Assembly (NCBI RefSeq): GCF_900129705.1
Contig: NZ_FQWO01000001.1
Coordinates: 124,001 to 188,000 of the forward strand
Source of the DNA: Flavobacterium granuli
Lineage (GTDB): Bacteria > Bacteroidota > Bacteroidia > Flavobacteriales > Flavobacteriaceae
Direction: 5' to 3'
Length of the DNA stretch: 64,000 nt
In this document: positions 32,196-39,498 of the stretch, piece after piece
Position numbering within the stretch: position 1 is the first letter of the stretch
How the letters are laid out: every line of letters starts with the position of its first letter
Made by a program: the position numbers and the translations under genes
Notes under the pieces: model-generated
What the model saw: the letters and a program-made list of their open reading frames with translations, nothing else
Database searches by the model: none
Told to the model about the DNA's origin: nothing

Positions 32196-32759
32196 ATGTT
32201 TGAACAATTGACGCAATTAGCACAGCAGTTTGGAAATGAAGCCGTAGTAAAAAACGATGCGATTCCAAATGATCAGAACGAAGCGGTAATAAACGAAGCA
32301 AGTAGTTCGATTATTTCTGGTTTACAAAAAATAGCTTCAGATGGAGGCATCGATCAACTTGCCGGATTATTTCAAGGCAACACTAATCTAGACAGCTCAA
32401 ATCCTGTTGTTCAAAAACTCTCAGAACAACTAACAGGAACTTTGGGCGAGAAATTCAACTTGAGTAGCGATGCTGCTTCTGGCGTAGCGGGTGGTATGAT
32501 TCCACAAATTTTAGGTTCTTTGGTTGGTAAAGCTAAAGACGCTAATGACTCTAGTTTTCAGATTTCGGATTTGATAAATGCTATTTCTGGAGAAGGTGCC
32601 CAAAATTCATCTATCATGGACGCTATTTCAAAATATGGAGGACAATTTGGTCTAGATCAGAATTCGGATGGAAAAGTAGATATTAGCGATGCAATGAGTG
32701 CCGTAACAAAGAACAGTGGAGGTATCGGTGGCCTGTTTTCAAAACTTTTCGGAAAATAA
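32196..32759 (+). CDS. DUF937-like protein with an EF-hand-type loop
   Basis: A 187-aa soluble protein with an N-terminal helical repeat (FEQLTQLAQQFGNEAV) and the central DUF937-like segment SSDAASGVAGGMIPQILGSLVGKA. The tail contains DQNSDGKVDISDAM, a DxNxDGxxD calcium-binding loop of the EF-hand/dockerin type, then a Gly-rich GGIGGLFSKLFGK. No signal peptide. Function unknown; DUF937/YidB proteins are cytoplasmic. It stands alone after serA. Confidence 0.75.
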   Translation: MFEQLTQLAQQFGNEAVVKNDAIPNDQNEAVINEASSSIISGLQKIASDGGIDQLAGLFQGNTNLDSSNPVVQKLSEQLTGTLGEKFNLSSDAASGVAGGMIPQILGSLVGKAKDANDSSFQISDLINAISGEGAQNSSIMDAISKYGGQFGLDQNSDGKVDISDAMSAVTKNSGGIGGLFSKLFGK

Positions 32760-32781
32760 AACGATTACTTACAATACTATC

Positions 32782-32815
32782 AAAGTCATTTATCTCAAAT
32801 AGATGGCTTTTTTTT
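32782..32815 (+). terminator. Hairpin terminator
   Basis: AAAGTCAT (32782-32789) pairs with ATGGCTTT (32803-32810, one G-T), followed by a T run to 32816. Confidence 0.6.
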
Positions 32816-32884
32816 ATACTAAAAAATCAACAATCAGCCGGTTAATTTTGTAATTTTAATAATCAAATTATTTTCCTGAATATC

Positions 32885-33319
32885 ATGAAAAACAGCCTTT
32901 ACATTATAGCAATTATTTTTTGTGTTCTCATTGGCTGTACCAGCACCAAATCGGCTGTGGTGACGAAAGAAAAACCAACAGGTACAAAAAATGATACTGT
33001 TAGGATTGTCAATGAGGAGCTCGAATATGAAGTCATTATCATTGATCCGGGGTTTAGCTCTTGGCTTGTCTCTACAGCGCTCCCCAGAAATTACTACTCC
33101 CAATCTTATTTAGAAAACAAAAATCGCCTGTGGATTAGTGAATGGAACAGTCGCGTCGCACAACCTTTCAGATACAATCCTAATCTTTATGAAATGACCA
33201 TTAATTATGATCCAACCATCAATTATGGCTATGAGGTAAATTATTTAATCTACAATTACTTGGTCTATTTTCAAAATACCTACAGACAAAAATTATTTGG
33301 TCATGTTCCCCTAAGATAA
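32885..33319 (+). CDS. DUF6146 family lipoprotein
   Basis: A 144-aa protein with signal MKNSLYIIAIIFCVLIGC (lipobox IGC, Cys18) and a Tyr/Asn-rich domain with WLVSTALPRNYYSQSYLENKNRLWISEWNSRV and INYGYEVNYLIYNYLVYFQNTYRQKL, matching DUF6146. Probably attached to the outer membrane, facing the periplasm. Function unknown. The DUF6787 gene follows 32 bases later with its own -7 box. Confidence 0.78.
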   Translation: MKNSLYIIAIIFCVLIGCTSTKSAVVTKEKPTGTKNDTVRIVNEELEYEVIIIDPGFSSWLVSTALPRNYYSQSYLENKNRLWISEWNSRVAQPFRYNPNLYEMTINYDPTINYGYEVNYLIYNYLVYFQNTYRQKLFGHVPLR

Positions 33320-33325
33320 TCTTAC

Positions 33326-33333
33326 TATCTTTG
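33326..33333 (+). promoter_or_regulatory. -7 box TATCTTTG
   Basis: TATCTTTG, 18 bases before ATG 33352. It overlaps the TTG at 33331 that a longer reading frame would use as start, so the ATG is preferred. Confidence 0.4.
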
Positions 33334-33351
33334 CGACCATTGCAAATAAAA

Positions 33352-33654
33352 ATGAAGAAATTAAAAAAACGTTGGGGAATTGAATCCAACTTTCAGCTTA
33401 CAATCATATTGATCGTTTTTGCCATTACTGGCTCTACTTCAGCTTGGCTATCCAAACCTTTTTGTCTTTGGTTGGGAATCACCAGCGAAGACTTAGGCTT
33501 TTGGTTTACTCCTGTCAGATTACTTCTAATTTTCCCAATATACCAAGTATTTTTAGTTCTATTTGGTTTTGTTTTTGGACAATTTACTTTCTTTTGGTCA
33601 TTCGAGAAAAAGATGTTGAAACGAATGGGATTGGGATTTCTCTTCAAAGAATAA
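33352..33654 (+). CDS. DUF6787 family membrane protein
   Basis: A 100-aa protein, MKKLKKRWGIESNFQLTIILIVFAITGSTS, with two membrane helices (LTIILIVFAITG and LLLIFPIYQVFLVLFGFVFG) and a basic C-terminal tail (EKKMLKRMGLGFLFKE). The start pattern KKRWGI is the DUF6787 signature. Inner membrane; function unknown. It is convergent to the next leftward gene. Confidence 0.78.
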   Translation: MKKLKKRWGIESNFQLTIILIVFAITGSTSAWLSKPFCLWLGITSEDLGFWFTPVRLLLIFPIYQVFLVLFGFVFGQFTFFWSFEKKMLKRMGLGFLFKE

Positions 33655-33655
33655 A

Positions 33656-33683
33656 AAAAACGCCTCGATTATTGGGCGTTTTT
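33656..33683. terminator. Bidirectional hairpin terminator
   Basis: AAAAACGCC (33656-33664) pairs with GGCGTTTTT (33675-33683). It overlaps the last codons of the leftward gene ending at 33669. Confidence 0.75.
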
Positions 33684-33980
33684 GTTTTTAATCCAATAGG
33701 TGTACATCCATGTCAAGGTAAAAGAAGGAATCACGTCCGTAAATGGAATTATTTCTTCAACAAAAGTTAAAACTCCAGCTATTTTACCTACGCTACCCCG
33801 ATACATTCTGGTCATCAAAAATCCCGCTATTGGTGCCCAAACCACGTCTGAAAATTCACCGATAAGAGGAATCGTAAAAGACAGCATCCCGATTGCGTCA
33901 AAAAGCAGTCCTAAAAGTAGCTTTTTGGTTTTATCCGATTTTTGTTCCGAAACAGTTTCTATTCCCAGTTCTTCTTTCAT
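33669..33980 (-). CDS. Small conserved membrane protein
   Basis: A 103-aa protein from ATG 33980; the longer frame to 34007 would need a TTG start. It opens MKEELGIETVSEQKSDKTKKLLLGLLFDAIGML. Two to three hydrophobic stretches (LLLGLLFDAIGMLSFTIPLIG, VWAPIAGFLMTRMY, IAGVLTFVEEIIPF) and a PSFTLTWMYTYWI end suggest an inner-membrane protein. I do not know its function. It lies just downstream of msrA on the same strand (41-base spacer). Confidence 0.7.
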   Translation of the reverse strand: MKEELGIETVSEQKSDKTKKLLLGLLFDAIGMLSFTIPLIGEFSDVVWAPIAGFLMTRMYRGSVGKIAGVLTFVEEIIPFTDVIPSFTLTWMYTYWIKNKNAQ

Positions 33981-34021
33981 TTGTTTTACTCTATATTGAT
34001 TTGACAAATCCTAATGATCAA

Positions 34022-34570
34022 TTATTTCTTAAGCATATCCTTGTACACTTTTTTCAATTTTTCAATTTTTGGCGTAATGATATAACTACAATAGCCCTGT
34101 TCTTGATGCTGATTGTAATAATTTTGATGGTAATCTTCGGCAGGATAAAATAACGTTGCCGGCGAAATTCTAGTTACTATAGGCTTGCCAAATGTATTTT
34201 CTTGGGTCAATAATTCAATGTAACTCTCGGAAATTTCTTTTTGATCCTCATCGTGGTAAAAAATTTCACTTCGATATTGCGTGCCCACATCGTTCCCTTG
34301 TCTATTTAACGTTGTAGGATCGTGGGTTGCAAAAAATATTTCAAGCAATTCCCCAAAAGAAATTTCATTTGGATTAAAACTAATCTGAATCGCCTCCGCA
34401 TGATCCGTATCCCCATTGCATATTTCTTTGTAAGTAGGATTTGCCGTTTTTCCGCCTATATAGCCCGAAACAACACTCTCTACTCCTTTTAGTTCTAAAA
34501 AAACGGCTTCAGTACACCAAAAACAGCCTCCGGCAAATGTGGCTATTTCCATTTTTTCCTGTGTATTCAT
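34022..34570 (-). CDS. msrA: Peptide methionine-S-sulfoxide reductase
   Basis: A 182-aa repair enzyme that reduces methionine-S-sulfoxide in proteins. The catalytic motif GGCFWCTE has nucleophile Cys16 and a second Cys19. Other hallmarks are GYIGGKTANPTYKEICNGDTDHAEAIQI and DVGTQYRSEIFYHD. Only one later Cys (GYCSYII) is available as resolving residue. No signal peptide, so cytoplasmic. A leftward TAAATTTG box lies at 34653-34660. Confidence 0.94.
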   Translation of the reverse strand: MNTQEKMEIATFAGGCFWCTEAVFLELKGVESVVSGYIGGKTANPTYKEICNGDTDHAEAIQISFNPNEISFGELLEIFFATHDPTTLNRQGNDVGTQYRSEIFYHDEDQKEISESYIELLTQENTFGKPIVTRISPATLFYPAEDYHQNYYNQHQEQGYCSYIITPKIEKLKKVYKDMLKK

Positions 34571-34773
34571 TATATTGGTTTTTAATTTTTAATCGTTATC
34601 AAAAGAAAAACATTTTCCAATGCAATTCTAAATCTCTTAACAAACAATCTATCAAATTTAGTCTATTAAATAAACCTTAGCCTTTTTTGTTAACTAAAAT
34701 TTATAATTTGTCTTTTGAAAATTATTCCAAATAATCATCAAAATCTTTGTTTCTTTGTGCAAACAATTTCAAA

Positions 34774-35445
34774 ATGATACAAGCCAAAAATTTACATAAA
34801 TTCTACGATCAACTTCATGTATTGAAAGGCGTGGATTTACATATCAAAAAAGGAGAAATTGTCTCAATTGTAGGAGCTTCGGGAGCAGGTAAAACCACTC
34901 TTTTACAAATTTTAGGAACTTTAGACAAACCCACTGTCGAAAATGGAATCGAATTGCGTATCAATGACGAAGACATTTTGAACATGAACGACAAGACTTT
35001 ATCCAAATTCAGAAATTTGAATCTAGGTTTTATCTTCCAATTTCATCAATTATTACCTGAATTTACTGCGCTAGAGAATGTTTGTATTCCCGCTTTCATC
35101 GCCAATAAATCAAAAAAAGAAACCGAAACAGAAGCCAAAAAATTATTGACTTATCTGGGGCTTTCCCATCGAATGGACCACAAACCCCATGCACTTTCGG
35201 GAGGAGAACAACAACGCGTAGCCGTTGCAAGAGCCTTGATCAACAAACCGGCAATCATTTTTGCCGACGAGCCATCCGGAAACCTGGATACTGCCTCAGC
35301 CGAAAACTTACATCAATTGTTCTTTAAACTAAGAGACGAATTAGGCCAAACCTTTGTAATTGTTACCCACAATGATGAATTGGCCAATATGGCTGACCGT
35401 AAATTAGTCATGGTTGACGGACAAATTAGTCGTCAGGCCCTCTAA
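34774..35445 (+). CDS. lolD: LolD-like ABC transporter ATP-binding protein
   Basis: A 223-aa ATPase of the MacB/LolD/FtsE family. Start ATG 34774 ([24 protein letters not shown]) is preferred to an upstream frame at 34747. Walker A GASGAGKT (34-41), Q-loop [10 protein letters not shown], signature [15 protein letters not shown] and Walker [14 protein letters not shown] are complete. LolD drives lipoprotein release from the inner membrane with LolC/E. No permease gene is adjacent, as is usual in Bacteroidota, so LolD versus another MacB-like role rests on similarity. Confidence 0.82.
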   Translation: MIQAKNLHKFYDQLHVLKGVDLHIKKGEIVSIVGASGAGKTTLLQILGTLDKPTVENGIELRINDEDILNMNDKTLSKFRNLNLGFIFQFHQLLPEFTALENVCIPAFIANKSKKETETEAKKLLTYLGLSHRMDHKPHALSGGEQQRVAVARALINKPAIIFADEPSGNLDTASAENLHQLFFKLRDELGQTFVIVTHNDELANMADRKLVMVDGQISRQAL

Positions 35446-35511
35446 CTATCGAGCCGAAATAAAAAAATCCGTATCAATCAGTTTACTCTGAGTTATCCGC
35501 TTTCCTATACA

Positions 35512-36276
35512 ATGACAAAACTAGAACTCAAAGACTTTCTTGACGAAAAATTCATTCAATACAATACGCTGGATTTTATCGATAGTGATCCTGTGCAAAT
35601 TCCACATCTCTTTTCTCAAAAAGAAGACATAGAAATTGCTGGTTTTTTGAGTGCTACCATTGCTTGGGGCAATCGCAAAATGATCATAAAAAATTCACAT
35701 CGAATGATGGATCTGATGGGCAACACGCCTTATGATTTTGTGATGTCGCATTCTCCATCTGATTTAGAGCGATTGGATAGCTTTGTTCATCGCACTTTTA
35801 ACGGAGAAGATTTCACTTTTTTCATTCAAAGCTTAAAGAATATTTACCAAAATCACCATGGTTTAGAAAGCATTTATTCTAAAAATCAAGAACCGGAATC
35901 ATTGCAAAAAAGCATCTCGGAATTCAAAAAAGTTTTTTTTGAAATTCCACATCAATACCGCACGCAAAAACATGTTTCGGATCCAATGAACAATTCGGCC
36001 GCAAAAAGAATCAATATGTTTTTAAGGTGGATGGTGCGCCAAGACAATAAAGGCGTTGATTTAGGAATATGGAAAACCATTTCTCCTGCTGCGTTATCCT
36101 GTCCGCTTGATGTACATTCAGGAAATGTAGCCCGAAAACTGGGCTTATTATCCCGAAAACAAAATGATGCAAAAGCACTTGCCGAACTAGATGCACAACT
36201 TCGAAAATTAGATCCAAAAGATCCGGCTAAATATGATTTTGCTTTATTTGGGTTGGGTGTTTTTGAAGGGTTTTAA
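35512..36276 (+). CDS. TIGR02757 family protein
   Basis: A 254-aa soluble protein of the TIGR02757 (DUF2400) family. Visible core motifs are EIAGFLSATIAWGNRKMIIKNSHRMMDLMG, NNSAAKRINMFLRWMVRQDNKGVDLGIWK and CPLDVHSGNVARKLGLLSR, ending KYDFALFGLGVFEGF. The KRINMFLRWMVR and LDxHxG elements recall helix-hairpin-helix DNA glycosylases of the EndoIII superfamily, but no catalytic Lys/Asp pair is clear. Function unknown. Follows lolD by 66 bases. Confidence 0.85.
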   Translation: MTKLELKDFLDEKFIQYNTLDFIDSDPVQIPHLFSQKEDIEIAGFLSATIAWGNRKMIIKNSHRMMDLMGNTPYDFVMSHSPSDLERLDSFVHRTFNGEDFTFFIQSLKNIYQNHHGLESIYSKNQEPESLQKSISEFKKVFFEIPHQYRTQKHVSDPMNNSAAKRINMFLRWMVRQDNKGVDLGIWKTISPAALSCPLDVHSGNVARKLGLLSRKQNDAKALAELDAQLRKLDPKDPAKYDFALFGLGVFEGF

Positions 36277-36451
36277 TTGTATCAAAAAAACTCCTAAACT
36301 TAGAACTACCAGATTTTGTATAAATAACAAAAAACAATAATAACAGCATTAAAATCAAGGATGTAGCATAAATATTATATTACAAATCCAATAACAACTG
36401 TTTTTTATCGTCTTTTTTTGCTTTTTATCGATATTGCAATGAAAATTTGAT

Positions 36452-36459
36452 TAAATTTG
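36452..36459 (+). promoter_or_regulatory. -7 box TAAATTTG upstream of the glycan operon
   Basis: TAAATTTG with a TTG 15 bases upstream (36434-36436), slightly short of the usual 17-23. It lies 81 bases before the response-regulator ATG in a 263-base gap that otherwise holds only AT-rich sequence and a repeated TTTTTATCG. Confidence 0.3.
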
Positions 36460-36539
36460 ATTGTAATTATTGGAATTAAATATACAACAACACTATTCCA
36501 ACTATTCAAAATTAATACCACAATTTAAAAAGAACAGAA

Positions 36540-36908
36540 ATGAGTGAATCTAGAAAAATACTTTTAGCAGAAGACAATTCAATACTCTCATTATTGCTAA
36601 AATTCAAATTAGAAAAGGCAGGATACGATCTTATTATTGCAGAAAACGGTAAAGAAGCCATAGAAATAATAGAAAAACAAAAACCCGAAATTATTCTCAC
36701 TGATGTAATGATGCCTTTTGTCAGCGGCTTGGAAATAATCAGTCATGTAAGAAACAAACTGGATCTTATAACTCCCGTTATCGTTTTCTCATCTGCAGGT
36801 CAGGAGGAAATGGTTCTCAATGCTTTTAATCTGGGCGCTACTGATTTCATGGCCAAACCATTTAGCCCAAACGAATTAGTTATCCGAATCAAAAGGTTAT
36901 TACAATAG
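36540..36908 (+). CDS. Stand-alone response regulator (CheY-like)
   Basis: A 122-aa single REC domain without output domain. The acidic pair is Glu11-Asp12 (LLAEDN), phospho-acceptor Asp55 (ILTDVMMP), switch Ser at VFSSAGQ and Lys in FMAKPF. No histidine kinase lies nearby, so an orphan kinase elsewhere must phosphorylate it. It is the first gene of a tightly packed operon with HEAT, GT2, LTA-synthase-like and YaiO genes, so its likely target is one of those proteins rather than a promoter. Confidence 0.9.
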   Translation: MSESRKILLAEDNSILSLLLKFKLEKAGYDLIIAENGKEAIEIIEKQKPEIILTDVMMPFVSGLEIISHVRNKLDLITPVIVFSSAGQEEMVLNAFNLGATDFMAKPFSPNELVIRIKRLLQ

Positions 36909-36928
36909 AAAACTAAGTTTAGCAAATT

Positions 36929-38035
36929 ATGGTAAACCTATATCAAAATATTGTTGATTATCTCAAAAACGCACCCGAAGTCATTCAATTCCTATGGGCT
37001 TTGATTACTACTTTGATACTTATAATATGCAGCTTGATCCTTTATTTAAAACACTCAAGATCAAGACTCAGGATCAAAGAAAGAATCCAGAAAGTCTACC
37101 AAAAAAAATATGAATCTGATTTGATAGAGTATTTGTATGCTGGCAATGAGGATAACGAAATCAGTGTTGAACAACAACAAATTGTCAATTATTTCAAAAA
37201 ATGTTCTACCAATAGACTGAAAAGGAAACTTATCATTACCACTTTGCTGAAACTACGAAATGAAATTTCAGGTGAAACGGCAGATGCCATTCAAAAGCTT
37301 TATTATCAAACCGAAATGATGAATTCAGCCGCTGCCAAGTTGAAACATAAAAAATGGAATGTGGTGGCAAGAGCGATAAATGAGTTGACACAATTTGAGA
37401 TTAAAGAAGTCCATGACCAGATTATTCAGTTGATAAATCATCCTAAAAGGGAAGTTCGTAAGGAAATACAAATGTATTTAGTCAAATTATTCCATTTTGA
37501 AGGCCTTGATTTTTTAAATATTTTGACCACTCCTTTGTCTGAATGGGATCAAATTCAATTATTAGAAATTCTTCAAAAATTTGATGACCAAGAGATTCCA
37601 GATATCACAAACTGGTTAAATTCTTCAAATGATTCAGTTGCCTTTTTTGCTTTAAAACTGGCTAAAATATACAATCAATTTGAAGCAAAGGATGCCATTA
37701 TAAGCCTTCTGTATCACCCTGAAAAGGAAATGAGAATTGAAGCAATTGGTGTTTTGTCTCATATGGGCGCCATTGAAGCTGTTGCTATTTTGAAGAATAA
37801 TTTTGATCAATTGAGCCTTGACGAACAAATTGCTTTTTTTAAAATGATGGAAAACATGCATGAAGCCCATGACGAAGAATTCATCATACCCTTTATGAAT
37901 CATGTAAATTTTGATATCAGAGTTTCAGCGATGAAAATCGTAAAAGCAATTGAAATCAAAAAGCCAAATGCTTTCAAAATAATCCCATCTGAAAAAAAAT
38001 ATCCCGAAAACACTGCCTTAATCAAAGCCAGTTAA
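36929..38035 (+). CDS. Membrane-anchored HEAT-repeat protein
   Basis: A 368-aa protein with one N-terminal membrane helix (FLWALITTLILIICSLILYLKH, about 19-42), a coiled-coil-like basic linker, then HEAT/armadillo-type repeats (WNVVARAINELTQFEIKEVHDQIIQLINHPKREVRKEI, VAFFALKLAKIYNQFEAKDAIISLLYHPEKEMRIEAIGVLSHMGA, VNFDIRVSAMKIVKAIEI). It starts 20 bases after the response regulator and ends 22 before the GT2 gene. It probably serves as a cytoplasmic scaffold linking the response regulator and the synthase; inferred from context. Confidence 0.8.
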   Translation: MVNLYQNIVDYLKNAPEVIQFLWALITTLILIICSLILYLKHSRSRLRIKERIQKVYQKKYESDLIEYLYAGNEDNEISVEQQQIVNYFKKCSTNRLKRKLIITTLLKLRNEISGETADAIQKLYYQTEMMNSAAAKLKHKKWNVVARAINELTQFEIKEVHDQIIQLINHPKREVRKEIQMYLVKLFHFEGLDFLNILTTPLSEWDQIQLLEILQKFDDQEIPDITNWLNSSNDSVAFFALKLAKIYNQFEAKDAIISLLYHPEKEMRIEAIGVLSHMGAIEAVAILKNNFDQLSLDEQIAFFKMMENMHEAHDEEFIIPFMNHVNFDIRVSAMKIVKAIEIKKPNAFKIIPSEKKYPENTALIKAS

Positions 38036-38057
38036 CTTCAACTACACTGCAATTCTA

Positions 38058-39488
38058 ATGATAATAGATCTGATTCAATACTTCTTTTTTGGATTTGCAT
38101 TTACGGCAATAGTATCCTATATCTTATTAGCAATAATCTCTGCATTTGAAACAGTAGATTATATGAAGAAAAACAGCTTTGTAAATTACAAAGAAATACT
38201 GTCATCGTCCATTTCACCCTCTGTTTCAATTATTGCCCCAGCCTATAATGAAACCTTAAACATTGTTGAGAATGTGCGTTCCTTATTGTCTAATCATTAT
38301 GTCAACTACGATGTAATCATAGTAAATGACGGAAGTAAAGATGACAGCCTTGAAAAACTCATAAAAGCTTATGATCTGGTTAAGGTTGAATACCTTATTA
38401 ACGACCAAATTCAAACAAAACCACTGAGAGCAGGTGTTTTTAAATCAACCAATCCTGCTTTTGAAAAATTAGTTGTGGTAGACAAAGAGAATGGCGGAAA
38501 AGCAGACGCTTTAAACATGGGACTAAACATCAGCTCTAATAAGTATGTTGCCTGTATTGACGTCGATTGTTTATTACTGGAGGATGCATTGCAAAAGATG
38601 GTTAAACCTTTTTTGGAAAACACCGATTCCAAAGTAATTGCCGCCGGAGGTGTTATTCGTATTGCTAATTCCTGTGTCATCAAAGACGGAAAATTACTGG
38701 ATATTAATCTGCCGAGAAACTTAATTGTACGAGGACAAATTTTAGAATACCTAAGAGCTTTTCTGCTAGGAAGAATGGCTTGGAGTAAACTTAATGGTTT
38801 ATTGGTTATTTCGGGCGCCTTTGGTTTATTCGATAAAAAAACAGCGATTGAAGTTGGCGGCTATGATACCAAAACCGTTGGAGAAGATATGGAAATCATC
38901 GTAAGAATGAGAAGACATATGGAAGAGCAAAAAATAAAATACAAAGTGGCTTATATTCCGGATCCGCTTTGCTGGACAGAAGCTCCGGACAATTATAAAA
39001 TATTCATTTCGCAAAGAAACCGATGGACCAGAGGAACTATTGAGACCTTAAAAAAGCATCGAAAAATAGGATTCAACAGGAAATACAATACTTTGGGAAT
39101 GATCAGTTACCCTTACTGGTTGATATACGAAAGACTCGCTCCCATAATCGAAGTTCTGGGGATATTCTATTTCTTATTTCTTTTGATCAATAACAACATC
39201 AAATGGGATTATGCCATTGCATTCATTGTTTTGTGTTATTTATTTACGGTAATGTTCTCCATTATTACTATTATTACTGAAGAACTTACTTATCATCAAT
39301 ACAAGAAAAAAGGGATTGGTATTCGATTGATAATGACGGCCTTCCTAGAGCCTTTTACAAATCATCCTTTTATTGTATATGCTGCCATTAAAGGTAACTT
39401 TGATTACTATTTTAACAAGAAAATAAAATGGGGAGAAATGACTCGAAAAGGGATGTCAAATGATTCAATTTCCAAAATAAAAATATAA
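38058..39488 (+). CDS. Processive GT2 glycosyltransferase (PgaC/HAS-like)
   Basis: A 476-aa membrane synthase. An N-terminal helix (about 8-30) is followed by a GT-A domain with VNDGS (Asp91), the DVD of CIDVDC (168-170), the acceptor-side GED (275-277, TVGEDMEI) and QRNRW (319-323). These D,D,D,Q(R)xRW motifs mark processive beta-glycan synthases such as PgaC and hyaluronan synthase. Three to four C-terminal helices (about 360-430) complete the channel. No PilZ domain, so no c-di-GMP control through it. Product unknown; beta-linked GlcNAc-type polymer is one possibility. Confidence 0.87.
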   Translation: MIIDLIQYFFFGFAFTAIVSYILLAIISAFETVDYMKKNSFVNYKEILSSSISPSVSIIAPAYNETLNIVENVRSLLSNHYVNYDVIIVNDGSKDDSLEKLIKAYDLVKVEYLINDQIQTKPLRAGVFKSTNPAFEKLVVVDKENGGKADALNMGLNISSNKYVACIDVDCLLLEDALQKMVKPFLENTDSKVIAAGGVIRIANSCVIKDGKLLDINLPRNLIVRGQILEYLRAFLLGRMAWSKLNGLLVISGAFGLFDKKTAIEVGGYDTKTVGEDMEIIVRMRRHMEEQKIKYKVAYIPDPLCWTEAPDNYKIFISQRNRWTRGTIETLKKHRKIGFNRKYNTLGMISYPYWLIYERLAPIIEVLGIFYFLFLLINNNIKWDYAIAFIVLCYLFTVMFSIITIITEELTYHQYKKKGIGIRLIMTAFLEPFTNHPFIVYAAIKGNFDYYFNKKIKWGEMTRKGMSNDSISKIKI

Positions 39489-39498
39489 TAATTAAAAT

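Noticed and set aside
33981..34007. TTG start adding nine residues to the 103-aa membrane protein
   Set aside because: ATG 33980 gives a clean start.
36277..36539. Small RNA or leader gene before the glycan operon
   Set aside because: Only AT-rich sequence with a repeated TTTTTATCG and one -7 box; no frame with unusual composition or stable stem seen.
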